Positions 20,487 to 30,719 of a stretch of DNA of 64,000 bases are shown here, piece by piece. The DNA lies in NCBI GenBank assembly GCA_022495995.1, contig JAFEMH010001363.1, positions 186,001-250,000 of the forward strand. The letters run 5' to 3'. Below the pieces are notes generated by a model, which saw only the letters and a program-made list of their open reading frames with translations, was not told where the DNA came from and made no database searches. The stretch's first letter is position 1. Every line of letters starts with the position of its first letter. Origin of the DNA: Adenophora triphylla var. japonica. Lineage: Eukaryota; Streptophyta; Magnoliopsida; Asterales; Campanulaceae. The position numbers and the translations under genes were made by a program.

Positions 20487-21629
20487 TTGTTGGGCCCTCA
20501 AGAGGATAATACAACGATGGGTCGACGAGGAAATCTGGACCGCTATGTCATGAAGAAGGATGGAAAGCGGAAGCGAAAGGAGGAGGAAAGTGAAGATGAC
20601 GACAAAAGAAAAGACGGAGAATGTAGGCCTCCCAGGGCCAAATTGCATGTGATCCGTGAAGAAGTTACTTCCACCAGAAAACTGAGGGACCAGATCCATG
20701 AACTAAGCAAAGTGTACCACGTGCCTGCTTGGATTCATAAGGCGGAAGAGGTCATCAGTTTTTCACCCAACGAACTGGCAGGGAGCCGTGCTGCCCGTGA
20801 ACAACCCTTGGTGATAAAGGGTTGAATTGACAATGTGGAATCGGAAAGATTACTTGTGGACACGGGGGCCTCCCGTGACATTCTGTATTACTCCGCTTTC
20901 CAACAGATGGGATTGAAAGACACTGTACTAGAACCATATCAAGGAAGGCTCGAAGGATTCACCAACCATAAGGTTGGAGCTAAGGGGACCGTGGAACTAG
21001 AACTTGAAGTCAGTGATCATCCCTTCCTAGCCAAAGCCACAGTCAATTTCGTAGTCATGGATTTGACTAGTGATTATCATACAATCATAGGCATTCCAAG
21101 TCAAGCTAAACTTGGGATAGTGGCCTCCCTTCCCCACCAACGAGTTAAATTCCCCACTCGTGCTGGGATTGGATGTGTGAGGGTAACCCCCAAAGACTTC
21201 TTGGAACATGTCGTGAAGAACAGAAAGAAATCCAAAAGTGTGGAGATAGATACCCCCGAGGAAAACATCAAGATCTCAAAGTCTCAGAAAACCACCGAAA
21301 CTAGCTCCAGAATGAGCTATATCCGTGAGGTGCCTGATGAGGAAGAAGAGCCTATGGTCCTAGAAATTGCAGATGACCAAGGCATAGTCCTACCTGTACC
21401 TGAGGAAGAGTCTATGGTCCAAGAAATTGCAGATGACCAAGGCATAGTTCCGCCCGTCTCAGAGGAAGATCCTATTCTCATCAACGGCCAGAACTCGGGG
21501 GCCAACCATGACCTAGGGAAGGTCAATCTTCCCGACGTTGATAAACTTATGGAGGAAGAAGGCCTCAATGTGAACGACAACGAAGGGAGGAGAATTAGAG
21601 AAATTATTATCGAGTCTCTAGAATTTTGA
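20487..21629 (+). pseudogene. gag C-terminus and aspartic protease
   Basis: The frame starts in a Lys/Glu-rich gag tail (DGKRKRKEEESEDDDKRK), meets a TGA at 20823-20825, and continues in the same frame into a retropepsin: LLVDTGASRDILYYSAF (catalytic DTGA), then VMDLTSDYHTIIGIPSQAKLG. An acidic linker follows with a duplicated segment (MVxEIADDQGIV twice). It ends at a TGA, 21627-21629; the pol frame goes on in phase. Protease role: maturation of the polyprotein. Confidence 0.85.
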
Positions 21630-21641
21630 GACGGTCCTGAA

Positions 21642-22868
21642 ATGAAGCCTGTAGATGAGCTGGAAGAGGTAGTCATCAATCCTGACTATCCTGAACAAAA
21701 AATTAAACTCGGGGGCCAACTATCTCGAGAAGTGAAAGAAAGAATCATCTCCCTCTTGAAAAACAGTCTTGACGTCTTTGCTTGGAGAGTCGAAGACATG
21801 AGGGGGATCAATGAAGAAGTAGCCCTCCACCGCCTAGAATTTGATCCTTTGGCGAAAACCATCTCCCAGACAAGGAGAAACTTTGCAAGGGACAAGGAGG
21901 AAGCTATTAAGGAAGAGGTGCAGAAGTTACTTAGCACCGGAATAATTCGTGAAGTCAAGTACCCCGTTTGGTTGGCCAACGTAGTTATGGTGAAGAAGCA
22001 AAATGGGAAGTGGCGTATGTGTATAGACTTCACCGATCGGAACAAGGCCTGCCCCAATGACAGCTATCCTCTCCCTAGAATCGACAAGTTAGTTGACTCC
22101 ATTGCTGGACACCGAACTCTCAGCTTCCTAGATGCCTATTCAGGCTATCATCAGATAAAAATGGCGGAAGAGGACATCGAGAAGACGGCCTTCCAAACAC
22201 CTGGGGGAAATTACTGTTACATCATGATGCCCTTTGGGCTCAAGAACGCGGGTGCCACATACCAACGAATGGTGAACAAAGTATTTGAAGCTCAAATAGG
22301 TCGCAACATGGAAGCTTATATTGATGACATGGTCATAAAGACCATGGAGGGCAGTCACGCTCCTGACCTGGAAGAAACAATTAACAACCTCTGAGCTAAT
22401 AACATGAAGCTGAATCCAAGCAAGTGTGTATTTGGAGTAGCGGTGGGAAAGTTCCTAGGCTTCATGGTATCTCAAAGGGGAATAGAGGCCAACCCTGAAA
22501 AAATCAAGGCACTCATCGACATGAAGGAACCTACCACCATCAAGGAGGTTCAAAGATTAAATGGAAGAATAGCGGCCCTTGGAAGATTCATCGCCAAATC
22601 TATCGAAAAGTCACTGCCCTTCTTCAAGGTATTGAAGGGTACCAAGAGCTTCTCCTGGACTCCCGAATGCTCTGAAGCATTCCTCCGGTTGAAGAAGTAC
22701 TTGGATTCCCCTCCCTTGCTCAGCAGTCCGACTACCGGTGAGATGCTATATGTCTTCCTAGCTGCCACTGATCATGCTGTCGCAGCTGTCCTAGTTCGGA
22801 ATGACGAAGGAATTCAGAAGCCCATCTACTATGTCTCTAAGGCACTGTTCGACGTGGAAAGCAGATAG
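21642..22868 (+). pseudogene. reverse transcriptase and first RNase H
   Basis: In frame with the protease. RT motifs: VDVFAW-type start (LDVFAWRVEDM), CIDFTDRNKACPND, LPRIDKLVDS, FLDAYSGYHQIKM, MPFGLKNAGATYQR and catalytic YIDDMV. A TGA at 22392-22394 interrupts before NMKLNPSKC. RNase H segments VFLAATDHAVAAVL and YYVSKALFD follow, ended by a TAG at 22866-22868 with the frame continuing beyond. The TGA fits CGA-to-TGA decay. Confidence 0.88.
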
Positions 22869-22874
22869 TTTAAT

Positions 22875-24905
22875 GTGGAGAAGATAGCGTACGCGCTAGT
22901 CATTGCATCAAGGAAATTACGTGCTTATTTTTCTGCACATCCTATCACCGTCTATACGAATGAACCACTGAAGAAGATATTACATAAGTTGGACGGCTCC
23001 GGATGTCTCCTTAATTGGTCCATCGCTCTTATCGAGTTTGATATCACCTACCAACCAAGGAAGACCCTTCTGGCACAGCCTTTGGTTGACTTCATGGTCG
23101 AGACCGCCTTTATGGGTGAGCATCTCCCCACCTCCCGGAAGCAAAATGCACCGGAGGAAAAAGACTCTCCCATTGAACTCCCATCCAACTGTTGGATCCT
23201 GTATACGGACGGATCAGCTACAAAAGATAGAAGCGGAGCTGGAGTTGTACTAGCAAGCCCGGAAGGAGAGTACACTGTGCAAGACGCTATCCGTTTCAAG
23301 TTCCCTGCCTCCAACAATCAAGCAGAATATGAAGCTATGATATTTGGCATTGAGTTGGCCTCCTTCTACGGAGCAACCAGGGTGGCGGCTTTCTGTGACT
23401 CCCAACTCGTTGTCAAACAAGTAAAGGGAGAATATAACACCCAAGACCCCACCCTCGCCAAGTATAGAGACCTTGTCCTAGATATGACGAAGAAGATGGA
23501 ATTTTTCGAGCTCAAGCAAATAGGCAGGGAAGATAACCAAGTCGCAGACGTTCTCTCTAAACTAGCAACCATGGACGTGTCTACATCTAAGACCAGTCCA
23601 TACGTAGTTTATGCCGAGGAACCTGCATATGAAAGACTACAAGTCATGCTCCTTGACGGAGAAGAGAGATGCTGGATCGATGACTACATTGAGTACATTG
23701 AGAAGGAGAAACTCGTCGAAGATGAAGCTCAAGCTAAGCTTATCAAGAAGAGGTCCCCAAGGTTCGTTGTGATGAATGGAGTCCTCTACCGAAGATCCTT
23801 CACGAAGCCCTTGCTAAGGTGTGTCTATCCCAAGGAAATTGAGAACCTCTTAGCAGAAGTACATGAAGGTGTTTGCGGCGGACACCCGGGGGCCAGAACC
23901 TTAGCTGACAAGATCATATCGCTAGGTTACTATTGGCCAAACCTAAGGGAAGACGCGCACGCCTATGTTAGAAAATGTGACAAATGCCAAAGATTCTTCG
24001 ACATTCCTAGACTATCGGCAGTTGAGCAAACACTTGTAATACCTACGTGGCCATTTGATATGTGGGGGATCGATATCATCGGACCCTTCCCTCCCGCCCG
24101 TGGCAATTGCAAGTACGTGATAGTAGCTGTTGATTACTTCTCCAAGTGGATAGAAGCCAAGGCCTTAGCCAAGATAACGGAAGAGAACGCAATCAACTTT
24201 GTCCACGACAACATCTGGTGCAGATTTGGCCTTCCACATACAATTGTCTCTGATCATGGACTGCAATTCTCTACAGCATTTACAACAGAATTGGGAAGAG
24301 TCAAAGTCCGCCATGCAAAATCTTCAGTTACCAGACCCCAAGGCAACGGTCAAGCAGAAGCTGCCAATAAACTGGTCCTAACCGCCCTCACCAAGAACCT
24401 TGAGGGACGCGAGGGTAGATGGTTGGACGAACTTCCCCTAGCCTTATGGGCTGTTCGCACAACCACCCGAGGGCCAACCGGGGAAACCCCATTCGTACTA
24501 ACCTTCGGTTCTGAGGCTATGGCACCAGCAGAGATGGCCATCCCTACTGTGAGAAACTCCCATTATGATGAGCAAGTCAACAAGGTTAATAGGCTCCTAG
24601 ACCTAGACCTGATAGATGAGAAACGACTAGCTGCGCAGATGAGGATGGTGAATTACAAGCAAAGGACCAAGGCGTATCACGACAAAAGGGTCATCAGACA
24701 AGTATTCCAAGTAGGCGATTGGGTACTTAGAAAGATTGAGGCCACTGGTCGGAAGGCAGAACAGAACAAGCTCTCCCCAAATTGGGAAGGTCCCTATATC
24801 ATCACTCAAGTCATTCGAGAAGGGACCTACAGATTGAAGACCAAGGAGGGGAAAGATCTCAAGCATCCATGGCACTCCGACAACCTTAGAAAATACTATC
24901 ACTAG
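22875..24905 (+). CDS. first RNase H end, second RNase H and integrase (676 codons)
   Basis: Opens inside the Ty3-type RNase H (YALVIASRKLRAYF, ITVYTNEPL). The archaeal-type RNase H follows with WILYTDGSATKDRSGAG (Asp), QAEYEAMIFGIELA (Glu), AFCDSQLVVKQ (Asp) and DNQVADVLSKLA. The integrase has its zinc finger (EVHEGVCGGHPGARTL, CDKCQRF), then WGIDIIGPFPP (first Asp), IVSDHGLQF (second Asp; Asn is usual where His stands) and GQAEAANKL (Glu). The C-terminal tail (NWEGPYII, HPWHSDNLRKYYH) ends pol. This is the longest open piece of the element and is in phase with the blocks upstream. Confidence 0.9.
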   Translation: MEKIAYALVIASRKLRAYFSAHPITVYTNEPLKKILHKLDGSGCLLNWSIALIEFDITYQPRKTLLAQPLVDFMVETAFMGEHLPTSRKQNAPEEKDSPIELPSNCWILYTDGSATKDRSGAGVVLASPEGEYTVQDAIRFKFPASNNQAEYEAMIFGIELASFYGATRVAAFCDSQLVVKQVKGEYNTQDPTLAKYRDLVLDMTKKMEFFELKQIGREDNQVADVLSKLATMDVSTSKTSPYVVYAEEPAYERLQVMLLDGEERCWIDDYIEYIEKEKLVEDEAQAKLIKKRSPRFVVMNGVLYRRSFTKPLLRCVYPKEIENLLAEVHEGVCGGHPGARTLADKIISLGYYWPNLREDAHAYVRKCDKCQRFFDIPRLSAVEQTLVIPTWPFDMWGIDIIGPFPPARGNCKYVIVAVDYFSKWIEAKALAKITEENAINFVHDNIWCRFGLPHTIVSDHGLQFSTAFTTELGRVKVRHAKSSVTRPQGNGQAEAANKLVLTALTKNLEGREGRWLDELPLALWAVRTTTRGPTGETPFVLTFGSEAMAPAEMAIPTVRNSHYDEQVNKVNRLLDLDLIDEKRLAAQMRMVNYKQRTKAYHDKRVIRQVFQVGDWVLRKIEATGRKAEQNKLSPNWEGPYIITQVIREGTYRLKTKEGKDLKHPWHSDNLRKYYH

Positions 24906-25086
24906 TCTAGTTTATTTTGCAGTAGATTAGTTCCTTGTTTTCCGTTTTTTACTTTTTAGTTGATAGGATTGCAGTTCGATGTAATCACGTGTCAGTTTAC
25001 GAAAGCAGTTTCTTCCAACGTACAAAGAAACTATCAACTCTTCACACAATCACCAGAAGATGAGGACTTTATCCCCGACTCTTCGA
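24906..25086 (+). other. 3' non-coding region after pol
   Basis: Short spacer between the pol stop and the tandem repeat block. I see no gene or clear signal. Confidence 0.4.
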
Positions 25087-25435
25087 AAAATACACCTCAC
25101 CTCTTGACAAGGGTCCGCCTTGATTCAAGATCACAAGTACAACAGCTAAGACCGAGGGTCCTCCTCGGCCTAATGGCTTATCTTACATCCTAACAAGGGT
25201 CCGCCTTGATTTAGGATTACAAACATAACAGTCAAGACCGAGGGTCCTCCTCGGCCTGATGGCTTACCTTGCATCCTGACAAGGGTCCGCCTTGATTCAG
25301 GATTACCATTATCACAGCCAAGACCGAGGGTCCTCCTCGGCCTGATGGCTTACCTTACATCCTGACAAGGGTCTGCCTTGATTCAGGATTACCACTTTCA
25401 CAGTCAAGACCAAGGATTTCTCCTTGGCCTGATGA
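25087..25435 (+). repeat. 86-bp tandem repeat, about four units, made of hairpins
   Basis: Equivalent bases recur at 25101, 25187, 25273 and 25359, a period of exactly 86 bp. Each unit holds two hairpins: CAAGG-GTCCG-CCTTG with an outer stem, and CCGAGG...CCTCGG. Outer stems differ between units but keep pairing (TCTTGA/TCAAGA, TCCTAA/TTAGGA, TCCTGA/TCAGGA). In the last unit CCGAGG/CCTCGG has become CCAAGG/CCTTGG. Confidence 0.85.
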
Positions 25436-25985
25436 CTTGCCTCACGTCAAGACAAGGTTAACACCTTGTCTCTACGACTGAAAGGCATAACATCTAAAAC
25501 CTGTGCACGAGTCATCTTCCTCAGCATAAGGAGACGAAAAAGAAGAAATCACCCAACAGTCAAAGCCAAGGAGTCCTTCCTCGGCCAATGAGACTCAGAG
25601 TATAGTTAAAGCCGAGGAGTCCCTCCTCGGCCCAATCACTTGATCAATAATCAGGCAATGAGGAACCCTCCTCAGATCCCACCTTCACAAGTCTGGTCCC
25701 CATGCCTAGCATACAGAAGCACAAACAATTCATTGAAATAATATGGATTAAGACAAAAGGATTTTTTCATTGGTATTCAAAGAAAATTACAAATCCTACC
25801 ATCTATTACAAAAAGCAAGAAAGGAAAATCTATCCTAAGTTTGCTGGCCATCGTTGAAGGGCTCTTTAAGCCATTGCTCTGTCATAGTGCCAGGGGAAGG
25901 AAGAACGGCTTGATCAGTTTGGGCATCAGTCTTCTCGGCCTCTCCTCCCCTGACCTCGGTTTCCATGACCTCAGGCTCTCCCTCA
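25436..25985 (+). other. hairpin-rich non-coding stretch
   Basis: Further inverted repeats continue (AGACAAGG...CCTTGTCT near 25,450; GCCGAGGAG...CTCCTCGGC near 25,620). No gene. The 3' untranslated end of the antisense gene probably lies here. Confidence 0.5.
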
Positions 25986-25987
25986 TC

Positions 25988-28806
25988 TTAGATCGCCTCC
26001 ACCAAGGCTTTGATATTGCCGGGGACGACAGAGGCTAGCTTCCATGCATCTCGGCATGCATGGGCATCCTTCTCGGCTATTAATTCCAAGTTATAATCAG
26101 AGAAGGGAACCAAGTGGTGGAGAGCCCTAACCTCCTCGTCATACTGATCCCAGAAAATCAGCATGGCCACCTTGTTAATGTCCAAGCCGGTGGAGGGGTC
26201 AGCCAAGATGCTACAGGCAAGGTGGAGATACCCGTCCTCAAATATGGTTGCCATTTTCTCATCCACGGCATCTTGAAAGGCCGAGCTAGCCATCATGGCA
26301 TCCTTGAAAGCCGGGCTCTCTTTGAAGCGTGCCACGGCCTCCTCCTCCCAGGCAGGAAGGGTAGCTTCTAACCCTTGGCACCTGGCTTCAGCTTCATCGG
26401 CCCTCGTTTGGACCTCGGCCTTATCCTTCCTTGCCTGAGCAAGCTCTTCTTCTTTTAGCCGGAGATGCTCCTCGGCTTTGGTCTTCTCTCCCTCGGCTCT
26501 CAGGACCTCGGCTTCTACTTTGGCATTGGCCGCTTCAAGCTCAGCATCCTTGGCCTTTAAAATCTTAACCAAGGAAGCCTTGTCGGCCTCACTCTTCTGC
26601 TGGGCGGCTTTAGCCTCATTCAAGTGCCTGGTCTTTTTCTTGGCCAGGACATTCTTGTAAGCCGTGACAGAAGCCAACTGAAAGAGAAATCAATATTAGA
26701 AATCCAAACAAATCACAAAATCAATATGACCAAGCAAGGGAGATATTCACCTCGGCAATTAAGAGCCCCTTGCGGCAAAGCAAGTTATCTTCGTTGGGAC
26801 TCTCTTTGACGAGAGTCTCATAAGCCTCCTCATCTATAGATCTCTGGATTGGAGCTCGGCCCAATCTCACCAAAGGTCCCTTCCTATTTTGCAGGGGAAT
26901 ACCCCTCAAGCGTGGGACACTGGCAGCCATGAGCCGAGCAAGCTCGTCGGCCTCGTCATAAGTTTTGACGGTTTGAATGGTAAGAGGAGGAGGAGCCTCA
27001 GGATTGGAAGTCCCACCAACTGTTGCCCGCTTGGCTGCAGGCTCCTCAGCACTAACAGCTTGGGCTCTCTTGGAGCCAGAATGACTAGGGACGAGGTTGG
27101 TCTCCTTGATCTCCGCATCCTCAGCATCAGCATCAGGGATAGGCCCATCTCTAGTAATTGTGTCAGCCCGCTCCTTGGACACATTCTCCTCGGCATTTAC
27201 CTCCCCATGTGGTTTGATTGGAAGGGGCTTATCTCCCTGAGCATTCAATACCAAGTTACGGGCATTGGCTTCATCTCTCCTCTCTACCAAGCCAGACTTC
27301 TTGCTTTGCTTCCTCTTTTGTTTCACAAGCTCCATGGGACTAAGTCTCTTCATGGCTAGTGTTGCTTCCTCCTCGGGGGTTAAAAATACAAAAACAAGGA
27401 CGAGATGGTTAAGTACGAGGAGAGGAAGAAATTAGCAAACATGCAAAAATTGTAAAGTATGAGTTAAATATTTACATCCCACAACATCTGTTTCCTCCAA
27501 ACACTGATCTAGGGGACGGGTCATGCACATAAGGCAATCCTCATGAAATACGAGGCCAGGGTGTACTGTCCAGTCGTTAAAACGCCTTCCCCTCTTGACA
27601 GTGACAAGGGGAACCACCCCGTCCTTCAATCCCGACATCAATCCTGCCTGGACATAAAAATGATCTGAGATTCAATTGCCTTCCAGTCAAGGAGCCCCAC
27701 CTCGGCAAATGCCTCAAAGCGCTTGATCAAAGCCTTGGTCCATTCATATTGTTGAACAGGACCTGATGAAGTTGGATCCTTGCAAGGAGATTGGAACTCC
27801 CAGCCTTGACGACTCTCAACCCTAATAACATGGCTATCCCAACCTGCGACTTTGCTAGACATGGGGAGAAGCATCTTGGGTTTCTTGGGTGCACTCCTAA
27901 TGACGAGGAGCCAACTTTCCTTGACATATTGAACCATGTAAAAATGCCGAAAAGCTCCCATGGTCGGCTCATAACCTAAACTACGACAAAGGATAATGAA
28001 GCTAACCAGAACCCTGGTACCATTGGCTCCTAGCATGGCCGGCACTGCCCTTACATCATCCAAAAATTCATTGATAAAAGGGTCCAAGGGAAGACGAAGC
28101 CCCTGTTGAAATTTTTTGAAGTAGAAATGGACGCAGTTTTCACTGTAATAGAAGTTCTCCTCCTCCTTCTTCGTCTTAAGATCGAGTTTGCCCATATAAG
28201 TTAACTTATATTCGGTTTTGTCCACCCCATACGTTGAATATAACTTCTCGAGCATGGGGTCCCCAGCCTTTGGAGCCCTCTCCCGTTGTTTACCTCGGCT
28301 TCCCCTTCTTCGGACCAGGCGACCGTCAACTTGGGCACCTTCCACAAAGGCGTCAACGATGTGGGTGGACGAGGAGGTCTCTCCTTTTCCCGTCATATCT
28401 GCATAAAGACGAGGAGACAAAGTTAGTTACCTCATCAATGGCTGATTTATGACGGGGAAGGGAAACTCCCCTCCTCGTCATTTCATAAGGCCGAGGAGGG
28501 AGCCTTACCACTCAGATGCTCACGCATTTCACGATCTAAGGCCGGGTAGAACAGTTCGATGTGCTCCATCATCTCGGCCCTATCCTCAAAAACTAAAATA
28601 TTGGGAGAATCGGACGCAATCCTATCTATTCTTGTGGAATCTGGGTATTGAAGGAACATCCAAGTTCGACCATAACCTCTCAACTTCTTGCTTATTTCAT
28701 CCAGGGTGAGCATCAACCATGGACCTCTCTCCCTACGATAAACCCTCAGATTGCCGGTGTGGTATCCATAACGGAATCGGGGAGAATGGTCCCAAGAACG
28801 AGCCAT
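25988..28806 (-). pseudogene. antisense multi-exon gene, putative gypsy-type transposon domain protein (PF04195-like)
   Basis: Starts at ATG 28806 (MARSWDHSPRFRYG). Exon 1 is 28509-28806 (donor GTAAGG). Exon 2 starts at 28398 after a CAG acceptor, and the join is in phase (GAT-ATG-ACG). Exon 2 has the conserved core LRLPLDPFINEFLDD, LVSFIILCRSLGYEP and GAFRHFYMV, which I recognise as the plant 'putative gypsy type transposon' family. A frameshift or tiny intron lies near 27,645. Further exons are about 27,470-27,641, 26,755-27,380 and 25,988-26,675; they include a basic cluster (KQKRKQSKK) and a long coiled coil rich in Ala-Glu. Function unknown. It is encoded opposite to gag-pol, between integrase and the 3' LTR. 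Confidence 0.75.
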
Positions 28807-28810
28807 TTCT

Positions 28811-29041
28811 AAGGGGAATCAAAGATTAAAGGGGGAGTTCATTCAATATTCAAAGAAGTTCAACAAAATGCAAAGAAAATCAAAGATTTGAAGTTTTGAG
28901 AGTTAAAGATAGAAATTCATGAAGAAAAGCTTCAAGCTTCAACAATGGCAGTTCATTTTTCTTGGCTCATCCACAATTTCTCCTAAAAACCCTAGAATGC
29001 CAAAATCAAGAGCGGAATTCATAAAAGGGAAGGAATTTCAT
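28811..29041 (-). other. probable 5'-UTR intron of the antisense gene
   Basis: On the minus strand, donor CAG|GTATGA at about 29041 and acceptor CCCCTTAG at about 28811, five bases before the chosen ATG. Proposed from splice-site appearance only. Confidence 0.4.
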
Positions 29042-29220
29042 ACCTGAGTTTAAAAGAACGGTCGGAGTCACAACGAAATCAACCCCGCCGGGGAAATAAA
29101 CCTTCGCCGGAAACTGGGTTCGAACAGACTGGGATCGCCGGAATGTTTCGTCGCCTGAACCTTGCTAGTTGCTCTCAAACACTTGGGGGTATGTAAAGGT
29201 TTAAATGAAAGGTTTTTGGC

Positions 29221-29227
29221 TTTTATA
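29221..29227 (-). promoter_or_regulatory. candidate TATA box of the antisense gene
   Basis: TATAAAA on the minus strand, about 415 bp upstream of the ATG. The inverted repeat CGGGTCAACCCG (29239-29250) lies just upstream. Confidence 0.45.
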
Positions 29228-29472
29228 CTACACCAAACCGGGTCAACCCGTTGGTAAAGCAAGAAAGTGGGTACAGCGCCCCAAGAATTAAATGCTATCA
29301 ACATTTTTCGAGGCATGACAAGACTGGGGGGCCCCGTGTAATCATGAGAATTTTAACAGTCAGATAACGAAGAGACGCTGAGGACACGTGTCAAAACCGG
29401 TTCGTATCCCATAAGCCGAGGACGAGATGACTTTATCCTCGTCCTAAGCTGAGCTAGAATGTCGGGGGCCAC

Positions 29473-30242
29473 TGAACGGTATAAACCGAGATACGAACAT
29501 GGGCTTGCCCGAGTTGGGCCCAAATGGATTGGGCCATAAACATAATCCAATAATCAAGTATTAGAGTCGAGGAAAATCTTCCTCGTATGTCGAGGATCAT
29601 CCATTTCGGCCTTATATCATCATGCTTGAGCCGTCATATCCCGAGATATCACAAGCGACGAGGAGAGAAAAGTTCTTACCTCGACATATCATCAAAGTGA
29701 CGAGGAAACAAAATCATTTATCCCGGCATATCCACATGCCGGCCAACCACCAAATGACGAGGAAGCAGAATCATTCACCTCGGCCTAATTGCCAAGGCCG
29801 AGATAAAACATTCATGTTCCTCGGCGTTCCGGTTATCAGATTGCACAGTCCTTATCAAACAAGGATTCTACACTTATGATCCAATCAGGATTACAATCAC
29901 CAACACCACCAATTTAAGTCAAACAATGACTCCTTAACAGATATAATTCTTTTAGGATTATATCTTATCTCTTTACAAGTTCACTCCAACATGGATTCTA
30001 TCAATCCATCCCTATAAATACAAGCCCCATGGCTCATTATTTGGTACGTTACTTTTTACAATACAGAAACTCTGTCAATTTAGTTTCTCACATACAAACC
30101 GTGAACTTACTCTCACGCCGGAGGGCCTTTAGCCGGATCTGCCCCGGCTTAGTTTATGTGTTTTCTCTTATTTTCAGGCCTTGCAATCGCCGGAGCATTC
30201 ATCGCTTGGATTTGGGCTGATTTGACGATTTTGACATCATCA
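29473..30242 (+). repeat. 3' LTR of the 12.7-kb Tat element
   Basis: 770 bp, same ends as 17580-18349, about 15 substitutions by hand count. TATAAATA lies at 30013-30020. The 29,042-29,472 stretch before it holds the antisense gene's upstream region. Confidence 0.93.
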
Positions 30243-30247
30243 AGTCC

Positions 30248-30719
30248 TAAACCCTATATAATAAACAAAACCTTGTAATCAAGGGTTTGGCCAAGGTTCG
30301 CACAGTCTTGCGTGCAATCTTGCATGCCCATACACATGTGTTCGCATGGTCATGCATGCAATCTTGCACCTCCGTGCCTCCACTTACCCAAACTCAACTC
30401 TCTGATTCTCTATGCATGGCTAGATGTATGCTTTAATAAGCACGATTGTGTCAGCAGTCCAACATTATTTCCAAACTGACCCCAAAACCTTTACACACTT
30501 ACCCGTGTAACCCGTTTTGTCCTTCTTTGATATTTTCCTCCTTATTAATAATCATAATACCTAGGTTGACCTCTATCCCAACATTATCCTTGCTACTAAA
30601 TAAAAGATAAAGGACTGATTCAAACCACCATTTTAACATCACTTTTGCGTATCACATTGTATTTTATTAATAATATAAAAAATGATAAACAAAAGTGGGA
30701 TATAAAGTGGTACAACGGT
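30248..30719. other. no gene; possible copia LTR start, then unassigned DNA
   Basis: 30248-30464 may be the outermost piece of the split copia LTR (see 17119-17579). From 30465 to 30719 I see only AT-rich DNA. Confidence 0.35.

Larger units (their letters stand above)
17580..30242 (+). mobile_element. complete 12.7-kb Tat-lineage Ty3/gypsy retrotransposon with antisense gene
   Basis: Two 770-bp LTRs in direct orientation, a PBS, gag, a long pol frame (PR-RT-RH-aRH-INT), an 86-bp tandem repeat, an antisense multi-exon gene and a perfect 5-bp target duplication. By hand count the LTRs differ at about 15 of 770 positions (about 2%), so the insertion is fairly young. Coding frames carry several stops but few frameshifts, so it probably moved with help in trans or has decayed since. 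The dual RNase H and the HTTxGC gag knuckle place it in Tat, in a different family from the elements at 1-13398 and 43411-60949. Confidence 0.95.
17575..30247. other. target-site duplication AGTCC of the 12.7-kb Tat element
   Basis: AGTCC occurs at 17575-17579 and 30243-30247, immediately outside the LTR ends. Confidence 0.92.
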
